64,000 bases of DNA, taken from NCBI RefSeq assembly GCF_027887165.1, contig NC_077228.1, positions 422,299,207 to 422,363,206 on the forward strand, given 5' to 3'. Under the pieces are notes generated by a model that was not told where the DNA came from, did no database searches, and saw only the letters and a program-made list of their open reading frames with translations. This DNA is from Monodelphis domestica. Lineage: Eukaryota; Chordata; Mammalia; Didelphimorphia; Didelphidae. Every line of letters starts with the position of its first letter. The first letter of the stretch is position 1. Shown here in pieces: positions 23,400 to 33,104 of the stretch. The position numbers and the translations under genes were made by a program.

Positions 23400-23403
23400 G
23401 GAG
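23330..23403. repeat. Compound (CA)n-(GA)n microsatellite
   Basis: A short CA tract (about 23331-23346) is followed by about 55 bp of GA with AAAG interruptions. Confidence 0.9.
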
Positions 23404-23424
23404 ATTCTATTCAACTCTTTGAGG

Positions 23425-23530
23425 TCTTAAATTGCAGAAAAGTTGCTGACCTGTATGGGGAAAGGGAATTTCCTAATATGAAAGTTCCCTATATTGGTAA
23501 AATCACAGGTTCATTCTACATATCTACATA
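23425..23530 (+). mobile_element. 3' part of a long-tailed MIR-type SINE
   Basis: The phrases 'cttaaattgcagaaaagttgctgacctgtatgg', 'gttccctatattggtaaaatcacaggtt' match the distal part of the SINEs at 18.1 and 32.0 kb. The head is missing and the GA microsatellite takes its place. Confidence 0.6.
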
Positions 23531-24285
23531 TGTGGGTCTAATACACCTACATATGAAGTTTACGGTAATTAATTACAGTAATTTATGCAGAAAAACAGAA
23601 TAGGGCTTAAGAATTGTCTATTTCTGAAAATGGTGCTGATCAAGAAATTAATTACTAAAGTTGTAATCTGGTTGCTAAAGCAAGTCTCTGAAGTCCCTAA
23701 ACTTTAAAACCAGACAAGGCCAATCTCAGGAATAAAAGCAGAGGATTAGTGATGGGTCTTCTGTTTAAAATGTACAGTTTCACTCTTTTTATGAGTTCCT
23801 GTAAGACTGTGAAATGGTGCAAAAAGGGGTTTCCGAGAACAAAGCATTGAGTAACACCTGCTTTAAAAATCTTTGGCAACTATTATGCAAAATACCCTAC
23901 TGCAAAAGAGCTCATCTTTCATAAATTGCTTTTGAGTAGACTAAGGATGAGTTCAAGGGTAGAAATTTTTTTTTCCTAAAGGACTTCTGAGAACTCTTGA
24001 ACAAATTTCTTTGAACTGTCTTTGAGAGGATAAATCTGATGGGGTGTATTAAATTGTATGACTCCTGGTTTGTAAATGGGTCAGAGTAAAGTTTTCATTG
24101 AGATCAATTTGAAGTTAAGGTCTTTAAAAAAAGAGTTTCTGGGGGGTAGTGATAGAGAGTATTTGACTATGAGATAATGAAACTTCAATCCTTTCATCTT
24201 CCTATTTATATAACTTTACCAAACTATCATAAATTGATGTTTTTCCATATAATTTATTGGTTATGTTTCTCTCAGAATTAAATTT
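23531..24285. other. Unique sequence, no gene recognised
   Basis: I see no exon, RNA gene or clear repeat. Confidence 0.45.
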
Positions 24286-24289
24286 TGTC

Positions 24290-24410
24290 AATTCAATTCG
24301 ACAAACATCTACCAAGGATCTATTACATGCAGAACACTGTGCTAGAGGCTAGGAAAAGATACAGTCATGATTCAACATAGTTGTTATGCCCGTGGAGCCT
24401 ATACCATTGC
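24290..24410 (-). mobile_element. L2 3'-end fragment
   Basis: The phrases 'caaacatctaccaaggatctattacatgcagaacactgtgctagaggctagg' and 'gtggagcctata' follow the antisense L2 terminus order. Confidence 0.4.
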
Positions 24411-24557
24411 CAAAGACATCATCATTATTGTTGCTATTATTAGTAGTAATTTCAATGATTAATAATAACTGGCATTTATACTCTAGCATTCCAGTGGGTC
24501 TACAAACTTAGCAAGGGTATTCTCTCCAACAATGCTAATTACAACCCATCCAATGCC

Positions 24558-24735
24558 TTTTTCATTTCTGTCTTAGAAACAACCCTAAGATAGAAAAGCA
24601 AGGGCTAGGCAAACAGAGTTAAATGACTTGCCCAGGGTAATACAGCTAGGAAATGTTAGAGGCTAGATTTTGACCCAGGTCCCCTGGACTCCAGGCTTGT
24701 TTCTCTATCTACTGTGTCACCTGGCTGCCCCTTGT
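24558..24735 (-). mobile_element. WSINE1-type SINE, antisense
   Basis: The plus strand reads 'gcaagggctaggcaaacagagttaaatgacttgcccagggtaatacagct', ending 'ctatctactgtgtcacctggctgcccc', the complement of the SINE head. Confidence 0.75.
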
Positions 24736-24824
24736 AATTTTTCTTTACAGTGATCTTCTGATGACTTTCCACCTGACTGATTCCCCTTCCCATCTTCCCA
24801 TAAATTTACTACAAGGGGTCCATT

Positions 24825-25060
24825 ATAGCCTTTTAGAGTCTGCAAAACACTTTGCCTATATTACTTCATCTGTGCTTCACAACAGTCCTGTGAGGTTAGT
24901 CTATAGACTTGATTATCCCCATTTTATAGGAGAAGGCTCTAAGAGAATAGATAATTTACCTTCATGCTCACTTGATCACATAGAAAGCAAGGATGTTGTT
25001 GGTGAACTCTGGACACAGGTCTGACTCCAGGTTTAGCACTCTATCCACCATGCCATGCAG
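24825..25060 (-). mobile_element. MIR-type SINE, antisense
   Basis: The blocks 'tctgcaaaacactttgcctatattacttcatctgtgcttcacaacagtcctgtgagg', 'ccccattttataggagaaggc' and 'gcactctatccaccatgcc' are in reverse SINE order. Confidence 0.7.
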
Positions 25061-25505
25061 TGGCAATATTCCTCCAGATTATTGGGTTCTTTTGCTTGAT
25101 AATTTGAAAAGTATACATGTTTCTTTCTCTTCCATTTTTTTGTTTGTTAGTAATCCCTGTGTTTGCTGCTTTAATTATCCCCTTTATACTACTCTTAAAA
25201 TGGAATGATACTTCTCTATAAAGTGGTCTGCATTATTTCTTTCTCAAGTAGGCAGATAAAAGAAAGTATTAGTTTTAGCACTTCTCTCCTTAATTCTGTC
25301 ATTTTCTAGTCTCTGATGGATTATTTTGTTACTAGTTTTATACATTTTTTTCCTGATAAAAAGTCCTTAAAGTTTAGTAATGATTATATTCCAAGTATCA
25401 AATGTTTCCAAATATGGACAAACAAAATAAAATATATTTTAGAAAGAAACATGTTTTGTGTTGCAGAATTTTTTTCTCTTGTATAGAACTCATGGAATGT
25501 TAAAA
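25061..25505. other. Unique sequence, no gene recognised
   Basis: T-rich sequence with nothing assignable. Confidence 0.45.
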
Positions 25506-25507
25506 CT

Positions 25508-25715
25508 TGAAATAGCATAAACTTAGGGCTGAAAGGGACATTAGAGACCATGGAGTCCAGATTTCTCATTTTACAGCTGAGGAAACTGAAACTGAGGGAG
25601 GTTAAGTGACTTGCCCAGCATTACAAAGCTAATACATATCTGAGGCAATAGTCGAACTCCGGTCTTCTTGCCTCCATGTCCAGCATTCTTATCCATTGTG
25701 CCATTTAATTTGGCA
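25508..25715 (-). mobile_element. MIR-type SINE, antisense
   Basis: The plus strand reads 'agggctgaaagggacattagagaccatggagtccag', 'ttttacagctgaggaaactgaaactgagggagg', 'gacttgcccagcattacaaagct', 'cttatccattgtgcc'. It is well preserved. Confidence 0.75.
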
Positions 25716-26270
25716 CAGAATGACTGACACTCAATTCTTTCCTAAATTATCATTTTTTAATTCTTGCACATGACAATTTTAATAGAGACAGTATCTAAAG
25801 AGAAATCTGTCTCTGATATGTAGTAAGGATACCAGGATATTGATTAAGATATTGATTTTTGTTCAATGAATTAAAATAGATGAATGATCCAGTTTTGTGT
25901 GGCCAGTTAGTTATGTTTTATGATTCTTGGGAAGTGTTGAAATCAAAGGACTTCATCCCTCTGTTATCAAGAGAGAAGCTAAAGTTGAAAACAGGAATAA
26001 TAAATCCTAACTGTCCATTGCGAACTGAGACTAGTGACTTCTTACTGTGTCTGTTGTACGAATCATAAGAAAACATTCAAAAAGAAGAGGATAATGCTTT
26101 AGGTTTAGAGTATCCTTTCATTTTACTCCATTTTTTAAAAATTTTTCATTCTCATAACATTTAATAATTTTATATTTGTATTTAACTATTTAAAATTATG
26201 TTTATCCTTAAGACACTGGGATATGAGAAAAGAAAAACATTAAAATGGGGATGAGAACTAGACTTTTGAT
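25716..26270. other. Unique sequence, no gene recognised
   Basis: The 62-codon frame at 25880-26068 begins at an ATG but has no splice context or recognised domain. Confidence 0.45.
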
Positions 26271-26274
26271 TTCG

Positions 26275-26455
26275 TTGATATAGGAAACTCCTGGTTGAGG
26301 GAACTTCCTCTACCTAAAGCAGAATGGCATGTTCTCTGCAGCTTACAGTTTTAGAGAATTGTCTAAATAATTGAGAATGTTAGGTGATCTGTCCAGGTTT
26401 AAATAGACAGTATTTATCAGAGGTGAAAGAGTGTCATAGTAAAGGCAATTACTTG
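26275..26455 (-). mobile_element. Diverged long-tailed MIR-type SINE, antisense
   Basis: The phrase 'aactcctggttgagggaacttcctctacc', followed by 'gcagcttacagttttagagaattgtc' and 'ttaggtgatctgtccaggttt', is the complement of the long-tailed SINE tail and core. Confidence 0.45.
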
Positions 26456-26499
26456 AATTCATGAAGACTTAGGATCTAGGTCTAACCTCTAACATAACA

Positions 26500-26765
26500 A
26501 CAATAAGAACCAGCATTTATGTGGTTCTTTCTGACTTGCAAAACATTTTAAATTTGTTATCTCATTTGATCCTCCCAATTGCCCTTCGAGGTAGATGCTA
26601 CTATTATCTTTGTCTTACAGATGAGAAAACTGAGGCTGGAAAAAGTTAAGTGATTTGCTCTGGATCACACAATTAGCAAGCATCTGAGACAGGATTCAAA
26701 TTCAGGTGTTTTTTTAACTCTAAGTTTAGAACTAACTTCTGTGCCACCTAAGTGCTCCTTTAATA
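26500..26765 (-). mobile_element. MIR-type SINE, antisense, near full length
   Basis: The phrases 'accagcatttatgtggttctttctgacttgcaaaacatttt', 'ttatctcatttgatcctcccaattgcccttcgagg', 'cagatgagaaaactgaggctgg', ending 'ctgtgccacctaagtgctcc'. Confidence 0.75.
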
Positions 26766-27275
26766 TAATAATAATACTAATGGTTGTCATGCATATGTTT
26801 TTAAGATTTTCAATGCATATATATCCATATATATCTTTTTTATCCTCATAACAATTCTATGCCATCTATGTCAAGGTCGATAGCAGGAAATAATATTATT
26901 AGGATTATTTACTTCAATGATCTGGTTTAATTGAGGAATACTACTTCTTCCATCCCTGACTACAAGTTCTCTTCAACTTTAAGAGCTGTGGCCAAAGAAT
27001 TCATCACCCGATGGACAATCTAATGAGAAGTCTTACATGACTTAACTAGACTGGACCTCAGATAATGGCAGTGAAGTCTGTCCGTGAAATACAAAAGTTC
27101 TACTCTGATTCCTTATCAAAGTAGAAATGTGACTGAGCTCATGAGAGTATTGTCAATAAAATATAAGGTCTGGAAGGTTGTACACAATTGGAAAGGTTTC
27201 AGGTGTAGGTATGGTGGTGGTCATGTTTCAAGGTTGGGTTCAGCAATAATTAGAAGGAACAGGATCTCTAGTGCA
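26766..27275. other. Unique sequence with an AT microsatellite
   Basis: It holds a short TA-rich tract near 26815-26845, beside a possible SINE scrap ('tatcctcataacaattctatgcc'). I see nothing else. Confidence 0.45.
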
Positions 27276-27279
27276 TGTT

Positions 27280-27498
27280 ATTGTTGTTCATTTATTTTGG
27301 TCACATTCAACCCTTTATGGACCCATTAGGAGTTTACTTGGCTAAGATACTGGAGTGGTTTGCTATTTCCTTTTCAGATGAAGAAAATGAGGCAAACAGG
27401 GTTAAGTGCCTTGTCCAGAGTCATATAGCTGGTAAGTGTATGAGACCAGATTTAAACTCATGTTTTTCTGACTCTAGACCCAGTGCTCTACAGGACCT
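27280..27498 (-). mobile_element. MAR1-type SINE, antisense
   Basis: The plus strand begins with the complement of the MAR1 3' box ('ttgttgttcatttattttggtcac', 'ggctaagatactggagtggtttgctatttcc'). It continues through 'gaggcaaacagggttaagtgccttgtcc' to 'gacccagtgctctac'. Confidence 0.8.
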
Positions 27499-27579
27499 CC
27501 ATAATTCCTTATGTCTATAGATGAGAGTATCTGAGATATTCAGAGAAGACTTTTGGTATGAACACTTGCCAAACATCCA

Positions 27580-27877
27580 CCTTTGGTGTCCACCTTTCAC
27601 CCAGCTCTCACCTGTGGCTCCAAAAAGTTGTACGTGTGCAACTGCTAGTCCCAAGTAAAACTGTCTCAGGAGAAGGGCTAACCCAGGTTGAGGTTAGCTG
27701 ACAGGTCTCAAATCCATTGGTAAGTTATAGGGGGATGTCTACTCCAAGTATGTGAAGATTTATCCTGGTTGGAATAGATGGATGAGAACAATTTCTTTCA
27801 AAGATCATGAAAGCAGGCACTGTGGAACACAGAGTTTGGTCAGACATCTGTGGCTTCCCTGGCCATTACCAGTCATC
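27580..27877 (+). mobile_element. RTE-tailed SINE, 5' part (split by the RTE-like LINE)
   Basis: It aligns by eye with the antisense SINE at 6645-7090. Shared blocks in order are 'gggctaacccaggttgagg', 'ggatgtctactccaagtatgtgaag', 'gagaacaatttc', and a stretch ending 'ggccattaccagtcatc'. Its continuation lies at 31663. The 3.8 kb LINE lies exactly between the two halves and taccagtcatc occurs at both edges. So this is one SINE cut in two, not two independent elements. Confidence 0.7.
27867..27877 (+). repeat. 11-bp target-site duplication, left copy
   Basis: taccagtcatc, repeated exactly at 31652-31662, marks the 5' edge of the RTE-like insertion. Confidence 0.85.
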
Positions 27878-28317
27878 AAGGGTGTATGGGGTGCTCAGGG
27901 AGGGGTAGTATTTCTGGTATGGAGGGCTTGTCGTGCCCCAATGCAGCTGAGGAAGTCTCCAGACATAACAATTTTTCATGCCACTGGACCCAGGCTTCCA
28001 ACGCCGAGAGAGTAGGACTGTCTCTGTGCATCGGCTTTTCCACTTAAATCTCTTTCACGCAAAAGTATCTTTGTGCACACTCATCTATCCTAACCCTGTC
28101 CACCCTCTTCAAGACCTGCGGCTATGGGGGAGTGACGACGCAACAGGTGGAGGTGACCACTGGCAGTTGTAGTCACGATCCTGCACGTAGGCGGCCCACG
28201 GGCCAGTGGTCGCTCGGCCCTGTGGGCAGCAGGGACGTTCGGCAGCATCCTGGGCAACTGAGCAGCCCTCTCTAGGACAGCACTGCTCACCCTAATCAAG
28301 GGAGGGGAATAGAAAAG
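27878..28317 (+). promoter_or_regulatory. 5' leader of the RTE-like element
   Basis: The CpG-containing leader of about 440 bp would carry the internal promoter of such an element (family knowledge, not shown here). Its first 211 bp (to 28088) are shared with the derivative at 58.5-59.05 kb. A block of about 312 bp present in that copy (58681-58992) is absent here between 27939 and 27940. Confidence 0.55.
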
Positions 28318-31300
28318 GTGTCCCAAACATTGCCTGCCCTACAAACACCCGGTCAGCACACCGCGGCTGGCAGGTCATCCCCTCTAAGCGGTCGAAATCA
28401 AAGAAAAAATACAAAGAAAATCCTAGGAGCATGGAACATCAGGGCATTACTTGATAGAGAGAATACCCCAAGACCTGAGAAAAGAACAGCTCTAATCGGT
28501 AAAGAACTGGAGCAATATAACATCAACATCACAGCCTTAAGCGAAACACGCTTACCAGAAGAGGGATCACTCAGTGAACCCACCACTAGATACACCTTCT
28601 TCTGGAAAGGTAGAGCCTCAAATGAAGACAGAATCCACGGTGTTGGCCTGGCTATCAAGACCAGTTTGCTCAAACAGCTGCCAGACTTGCCTGTGGGCAT
28701 CAGCGAGAGGCTCATGAAGATCCGTTTGCTTCTCAGCAAAGACTGGTATGCCACAATCATCAGCGCATATGCCCCAACACTGACCAGCACAGAGGGGACC
28801 ATTGAGCAGTTCTACTCTGACCTGAGTGCCGTCCTGCACTTAGTGCCCACAAATGACAAGCTGATACTACTGGGAGACTTCAATGCCCGCGTTGGCCAGG
28901 ACCATGAAAGATGGAAAGGAGTGCTTGGCAAACACAGCGTGGGCAAAATGAACAACAACGGCCTACTGCTACTCAGCAAATGCTCAGAGTTCGAACTCAC
29001 CATCATGAACACTGTGTTCAGAATGGCGAACAAATATAAAACAACGTGGATATACCCAAGATCAAAACAGTGGCATCTCATTGACTACATCATTGTACGC
29101 TAGCGAGACATCCAGGATGTAAAGATCACCAGAGCCATGAGAGGAGCTGAATGCTGGACAGACCACTGGTTAGAGCGACTCTTCAAATGCGCATTGCGCC
29201 TCACCATCCAAAATGTGCCCAGACAGTTCGCGCATTTTACAATGTGAGTCGTCTTAGAGATCCATCTTATTTGCAAACATTCCAGTCCTGCCTGGACAAC
29301 AAGCTGTCTGCCAAGGGACCACTCACTGGAAGCTCAACCGAGAAATGGAACCAGTTCAGAGATGCAGTGAAGGAAACATCAAAGGCAGTCCTAGGCCCCA
29401 AACAACGCAACCACCAGGACTGGTTCAACGAGAACAACACTGCTATTGAAGACCTATTGAGCAAGAAGAACAAAGGCTTTATGGAGTGGCAAAAAAACCC
29501 AAACTCTGCTCATAAGAAGGACAGATTCAAGTCTCTCCAAGCCACGGCACAGTGTGAGATCAGGAAGATGCAAGGCTGATGGTGGGAAAAAAAGGCAGAA
29601 GAAATCCAGCAGTTTGCTGATATGAAAAACTACAAACAATTTTTCAGTGCCCTCAAGACTGTCTATGGGCCATTAAAACCCACCACCACTCCCTTGCTAT
29701 CCTCTGATGGTGACACTCTCATAAAAGATAAAAAAGGCATCAGCAACAGGTGGAAAGAACACTTCAGTCAGCTTCTCAACCGACCCTCTTCAGTCGACCA
29801 AAGCACCCTTGACCAGATCCCCCAAAACCGCTCCATTGAACAACTTGACGTCCCTCCTTCAAAAGAGGAAGTCCAAAAAGCCATTAAACAAATGAGTGCA
29901 GGCAAGGCACCCGGTAAAGATGGGATCCCAACCGAAGTGTACAAGGCCTTAAATAGAAAGGTGCTCCAGGCATTCCACATAATGCTGACCAGCATATGGG
30001 AAGAGGAAGACATGCCCCCAGAACTCAGAGATGCCTCCATCGTAGCCCTATACAAGAACAAAGGCTCACGAGCAGCCTGTGACAACTACAGAGGCATCTC
30101 ACTACTCTCCACTGCTAGAAAGATCATCACCCGTGTTATACTCAACAGACTCCTGTCATCTGTTTCAGAGCAGAACCTGCCTGAATCACAATGTGGCTTC
30201 CAACCAGATCACAGCACCATTGACATGGTCTTCACGGTGAGGCAAATGCAGGAAAAATGCCTTGAGCAGAACCTGAGTCTCTACATTGTCTTCATAGACC
30301 TGACAAAGGCATTCGACACAGTGAACAGGGACGCATTGTGGGTGATCCTCAGCAAGCTTGGTTGCCCAGCAAAATTCATCAAACAGATCCAGCTCTTTCA
30401 TGTCGACATGACAGGGGAAGTCCTATCTGGTGGAGAGACTTCTGATCGCTTCAACATCTCCAATGGCGTGAAGCAAGGCTGTGTCCTCGCTCCGGTACTA
30501 TTCAACCTATTTTTCACCCAAGTATTACAACATGCTGTGATGGATCTAGACCTGGGCGTCTACATCAAATACCGACTGGATGGCTCACTATTTGACCTTC
30601 GCCGCCTGACTGCAAAAACAAAGACAACAGAGAGACTCATCCTGGAAACTCTCTTTGCAGATGACTGTACTCTCATGGCCCACCAAGAAAATCATCTCCA
30701 AACCATTGTGGACAAGTTCTCCACCGCAACAAAACTGTTTGGCCTGACTATCAGCCTCGGCAAAACAGAGGTGCTGTTTCAACCTGCACCAGGGAGGCCA
30801 ACTAACCAGCTGTGCATTACAATCAACAGCACGCAGCTTTCTAACTTCAGTACTTTCAAGTACCTGGGCAGCACCATCGCCAACGATGGGTCCCTAGACC
30901 ACGAGATTAATGCCAGGATCCAAAAGGCCAGCCAGGCACTTGAGCGGCTGCGCTGCAAAGTCCTCCAACACAGAGGTATAAGCACTGTGATGAAGCTCAA
31001 AGTGTATAATGCAGTGGTCCTCAGCTCGCTCCTGTACGGTTGTAAAACATGGACACTGTACCGGGAGCACATGAAACAGCTGGAGCAATTCCACCAACGC
31101 TCCCTCCGGTCAATCATGAGGATCCGATGGCAGGACCACATCACCAACCAGGAAGTCCTCGACAGAGCCAACTCCACCAGCATTGAAGTCATGGTCCTCA
31201 AAACCCAGCTACGATGGTCTGGACACGTCATCCGCATGATCCCACAGCGAATACCAAGACAGGTATTCTATGGTGAACTGTCAGCTGGACTCAGGAAACA

Positions 31301-31598
31301 AGGCTGACCAAAGAAAAGATTCAAGGATCAGCTAAAGTCCAACTTGAAGTGGGCTGGCATTACACCAAAGCAACTAGAACTCGCTGCCTCTGACAGAAGC
31401 AGCTGGTGAACCCACATTAACCATGCCACCACCACCTTTGAAGATGAGCGACGTCGACGTCTTGATGCTGCGCGTGAATGCTGACACCAGGCCACAACCG
31501 CACCTCCCGTAACAACTGGCGCCCCATGCCCCATGTGCCACAAACTGTGCGCCTCAGCCTTTGGACTTCAAAGCCACATGAGGGTACACCATAGATGA
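28318..31598 (+). pseudogene. Decayed RTE-like polyprotein (AP endonuclease - reverse transcriptase - C2H2 finger)
   Basis: This encoded the protein that would nick DNA and reverse-transcribe the element's RNA at the nick. Endonuclease motifs in order: 'AWNIRALLD' (about 28429), 'LSETRLP' (28540), 'YAPTL' (28768), 'LLGDFNARVG' (28868), 'HLIDYIIV' (29073), and 'WTDH' (29155), which follows the first stop. Reverse transcriptase motifs: 'GKAPGKDGIPTEVYK' (29900), 'DNYRGISLLS' (30082), 'FIDLTKAFDTVNRD' (30290, catalytic Asp), 'VKQGCVLAPVLFNL' (30468), 'FADDCTL' (30654, both Asp present), 'FKYLGSTI' (30857). The C-terminus holds a C-x2-C-x12-H-x3-H finger starting 'CPMCHKLC' (31527-31592). Breaks: TAG at 29101, a frameshift near 29166 (frame 1 to frame 3), TGA at 29577, 31305, 31407 and 31482; the natural stop is TGA at 31596. 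I see no in-frame ATG before the endonuclease; 28318 is a GTG, so the true start is lost or upstream. The catalytic residues I can see are intact, which suggests decay after insertion. Confidence 0.93.
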
Positions 31599-31651
31599 AA
31601 CTGCACAAAGACAATAGTCATTCTCCATCACCAAGAGACTACCACTACTAC

Positions 31652-31662
31652 TACCAGTCATC
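31652..31662 (+). repeat. 11-bp target-site duplication, right copy
   Basis: taccagtcatc, an exact copy of 27867-27877, at the 3' edge after the CTA-repeat tail. Confidence 0.85.
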
Positions 31663-31985
31663 CTGACTTTTGTCTTGCCATTCCACTTCTAGCCTTTCTT
31701 TTTAAAATTGTCACAGGGTAGACAGTGTGTTTTCTTTTATATTTCTTTCCCACATTACATGTGGATGTGATTTTAATCATCCTTTTCTGACGTTTTGTGA
31801 TCCATGTACTCTCTCTCCCTCCCATTCCTCCTCCCTTGTCACCCGAGTTTGATGACTTTGGAAGAGAGAGTGAAGCCTATGTCTTTGTGCAACTCTGCCT
31901 CACTTAAATCCAAGTCATGCTCAAGTCCAGACATCACCTCATGATATAATTGGCTTTCTGAAATGAAGGACTAACAACAACGTCT
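31663..31985 (+). mobile_element. RTE-tailed SINE, 3' part (continuation of 27580-27877)
   Basis: It resumes with 'ctgacttttgtcttgcca' and ends with the tail block 'gtgcaactctgcctcacttaaatccaagtcatgctcaag' and '(aac)n', as in the antisense copy at 6645. About 160 bp at 31685-31843 has no counterpart in that copy and is described separately. Confidence 0.7.
31685..31843. other. Extra segment inside the RTE-tailed SINE
   Basis: The 6.65 kb copy runs directly from 'gacttttgtcttg' into 'ggacttcaatgaag'. This copy has about 160 bp of T-rich sequence between the same points. It could be a small secondary insertion (its T-rich start and 'ctctctctccctccca' resemble an antisense L1 tail) or a subfamily-specific block. 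Confidence 0.5.
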
Positions 31986-32009
31986 AGATGCCACATGGTG
32001 TTCTGAAGG

Positions 32010-32220
32010 GGAGCTCCCCTCAAAGCCAAGAAGACCTGGGTTCATATCATGCCTCTGACCCATACTGGCTATGTGTCCTTTGACAAGTCATTTAACTTAT
32101 AAGTGCTCTAGAGAGCTCTAGGATAACAACCTGGAGACAATGTACCTACATGCACTGACAGGAGCTTCCTCAACTAAAAATTCTTTCTACATATGAAATC
32201 ACAGGACCAGTTTATTCCAC
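32010..32220 (+). mobile_element. Long-tailed MIR-type SINE
   Basis: The phrases 'agccaagaagacctgggttcatatcatgcctctgacc', 'tgacaagtcatttaacttataagtgctctag', then the subtype tail ending 'tacatatgaaatcacaggacc'. Confidence 0.65.
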
Positions 32221-32770
32221 ACCTTCCTGCTTCAAAACAGGTCTTAGCTTAAACTGTCCCATTCACACAGCTATGTTTCATCTTTAAAGATCTCCAGGAA
32301 AAAGGATTCCACAGCCTAGTTTATCAACCAATTCCCAATGCTACCCAATTGCTTATAATTCAAGGCAGCATGTGTTAGTGTTTGTCAGTAAAGGGAAGAA
32401 TAAAATTAATGAGAGAAGGAGAATGTAGAAAAAAGGGGGAAAAGGAAGTATAGATTTGAGGAAAGATTATTGTGATAGTAACTCTCTTCGGGCTATTCAG
32501 TACCTGACTTCCATCTTCTCCACCCCAACCCCTGCTCCCTTCCAACACCCTGACCTCCCAGTTCTCATTCCTCTCCTAACTGCTTTCACTAGGATACTTC
32601 AAACCACACACAGGAACAGGTGTGGTCATACCAAATACCTACCTCCCTCCCTCGACCTCCACACCCTAACTCAACTGAATCTGCCTTAGATGCTAGAATT
32701 CCTTGTAATTGCTCTGAGGGGAGATAAAAAAAAAAAGAGTAGGAGTCAGTCAGTGGCATGTCATAACAAT
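32221..32770. other. Unique sequence, no gene recognised
   Basis: It holds a C-rich pyrimidine stretch at 32505-32690. The 77-codon frame there has no recognised domain. Confidence 0.45.
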
Positions 32771-32774
32771 AGTT

Positions 32775-32965
32775 CACTGTTGTATAGTGCTTTAATGTTT
32801 ACAAAGCACTTTACAGATAATTTCATTTGACCCTTATAATAGTCCTGTAAGTTAGGTATTTTCAAACTAGGAAACAACAGATGAAAGAGGCTGAGAAATT
32901 CATCTGGGGCCACACAGCCAATAGAGCTTCCTAACTCTAGGTCCAGGGTTTGTTCTTCCCACAAA
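32775..32965 (-). mobile_element. MIR-type SINE, antisense
   Basis: The phrases 'gtatagtgctttaatgtttacaaagcactttacagataatttcatttgaccc', 'gtcctgtaagttaggta', and 'cacacagccaatagagcttcctaactctagg' are in reverse order. Confidence 0.7.
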
Positions 32966-32999
32966 GCCAAAGAGTACCTTGTGGGCATTCAGCACTAAC

Positions 33000-33065
33000 T
33001 ATACTACCTTGTAGACAGTAGGCACTTAACAAATGTTTATTATGTGGATAAATGAATGAACGCTA
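33000..33065 (+). mobile_element. L2 3' tip
   Basis: The phrase 'cagtaggcacttaacaaatgtttattatgtgg' is the L2 terminus, sense orientation, about 40 bp before an antisense L2. Confidence 0.45.
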
Positions 33066-33104
33066 CAATAAACCAATGGCATGGGTGTATTTTTCTCATT
33101 TTGA

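Larger units (their letters stand above)
27878..31651 (+). mobile_element. RTE-like non-LTR retrotransposon, near full length
   Basis: The 3774-bp element is bounded by exact 11-bp direct repeats. It starts at aagggtgtatggggtg and ends in a short CTA-repeat tail (about 31640-31651). The order is a 5' leader of about 440 bp, one long coding region (AP endonuclease, reverse transcriptase, C2H2 finger; 28318-31598), then a 3' UTR of only about 50 bp. The single ORF, N-terminal APE, very short 3' UTR and microsatellite tail suit the RTE/RTE-X group. The clade is an inference that a phylogeny would settle. It is clearly more GC- and CpG-rich than its surroundings. A deletion derivative lies at 58471-59054. 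The frame is broken in several places (see the pseudogene entry), so the copy is not autonomous today. Confidence 0.93.

Noticed and set aside
28398..29081. Antisense frames of 73-134 codons opposite the endonuclease region
   Set aside because: They mirror a genuine sense coding region in a GC-richer element and show no domain of their own.
29768..31614. Antisense frames of 64-152 codons opposite the reverse transcriptase region
   Set aside because: They are shadows of the sense LINE coding frame; the sense strand has all the motifs.
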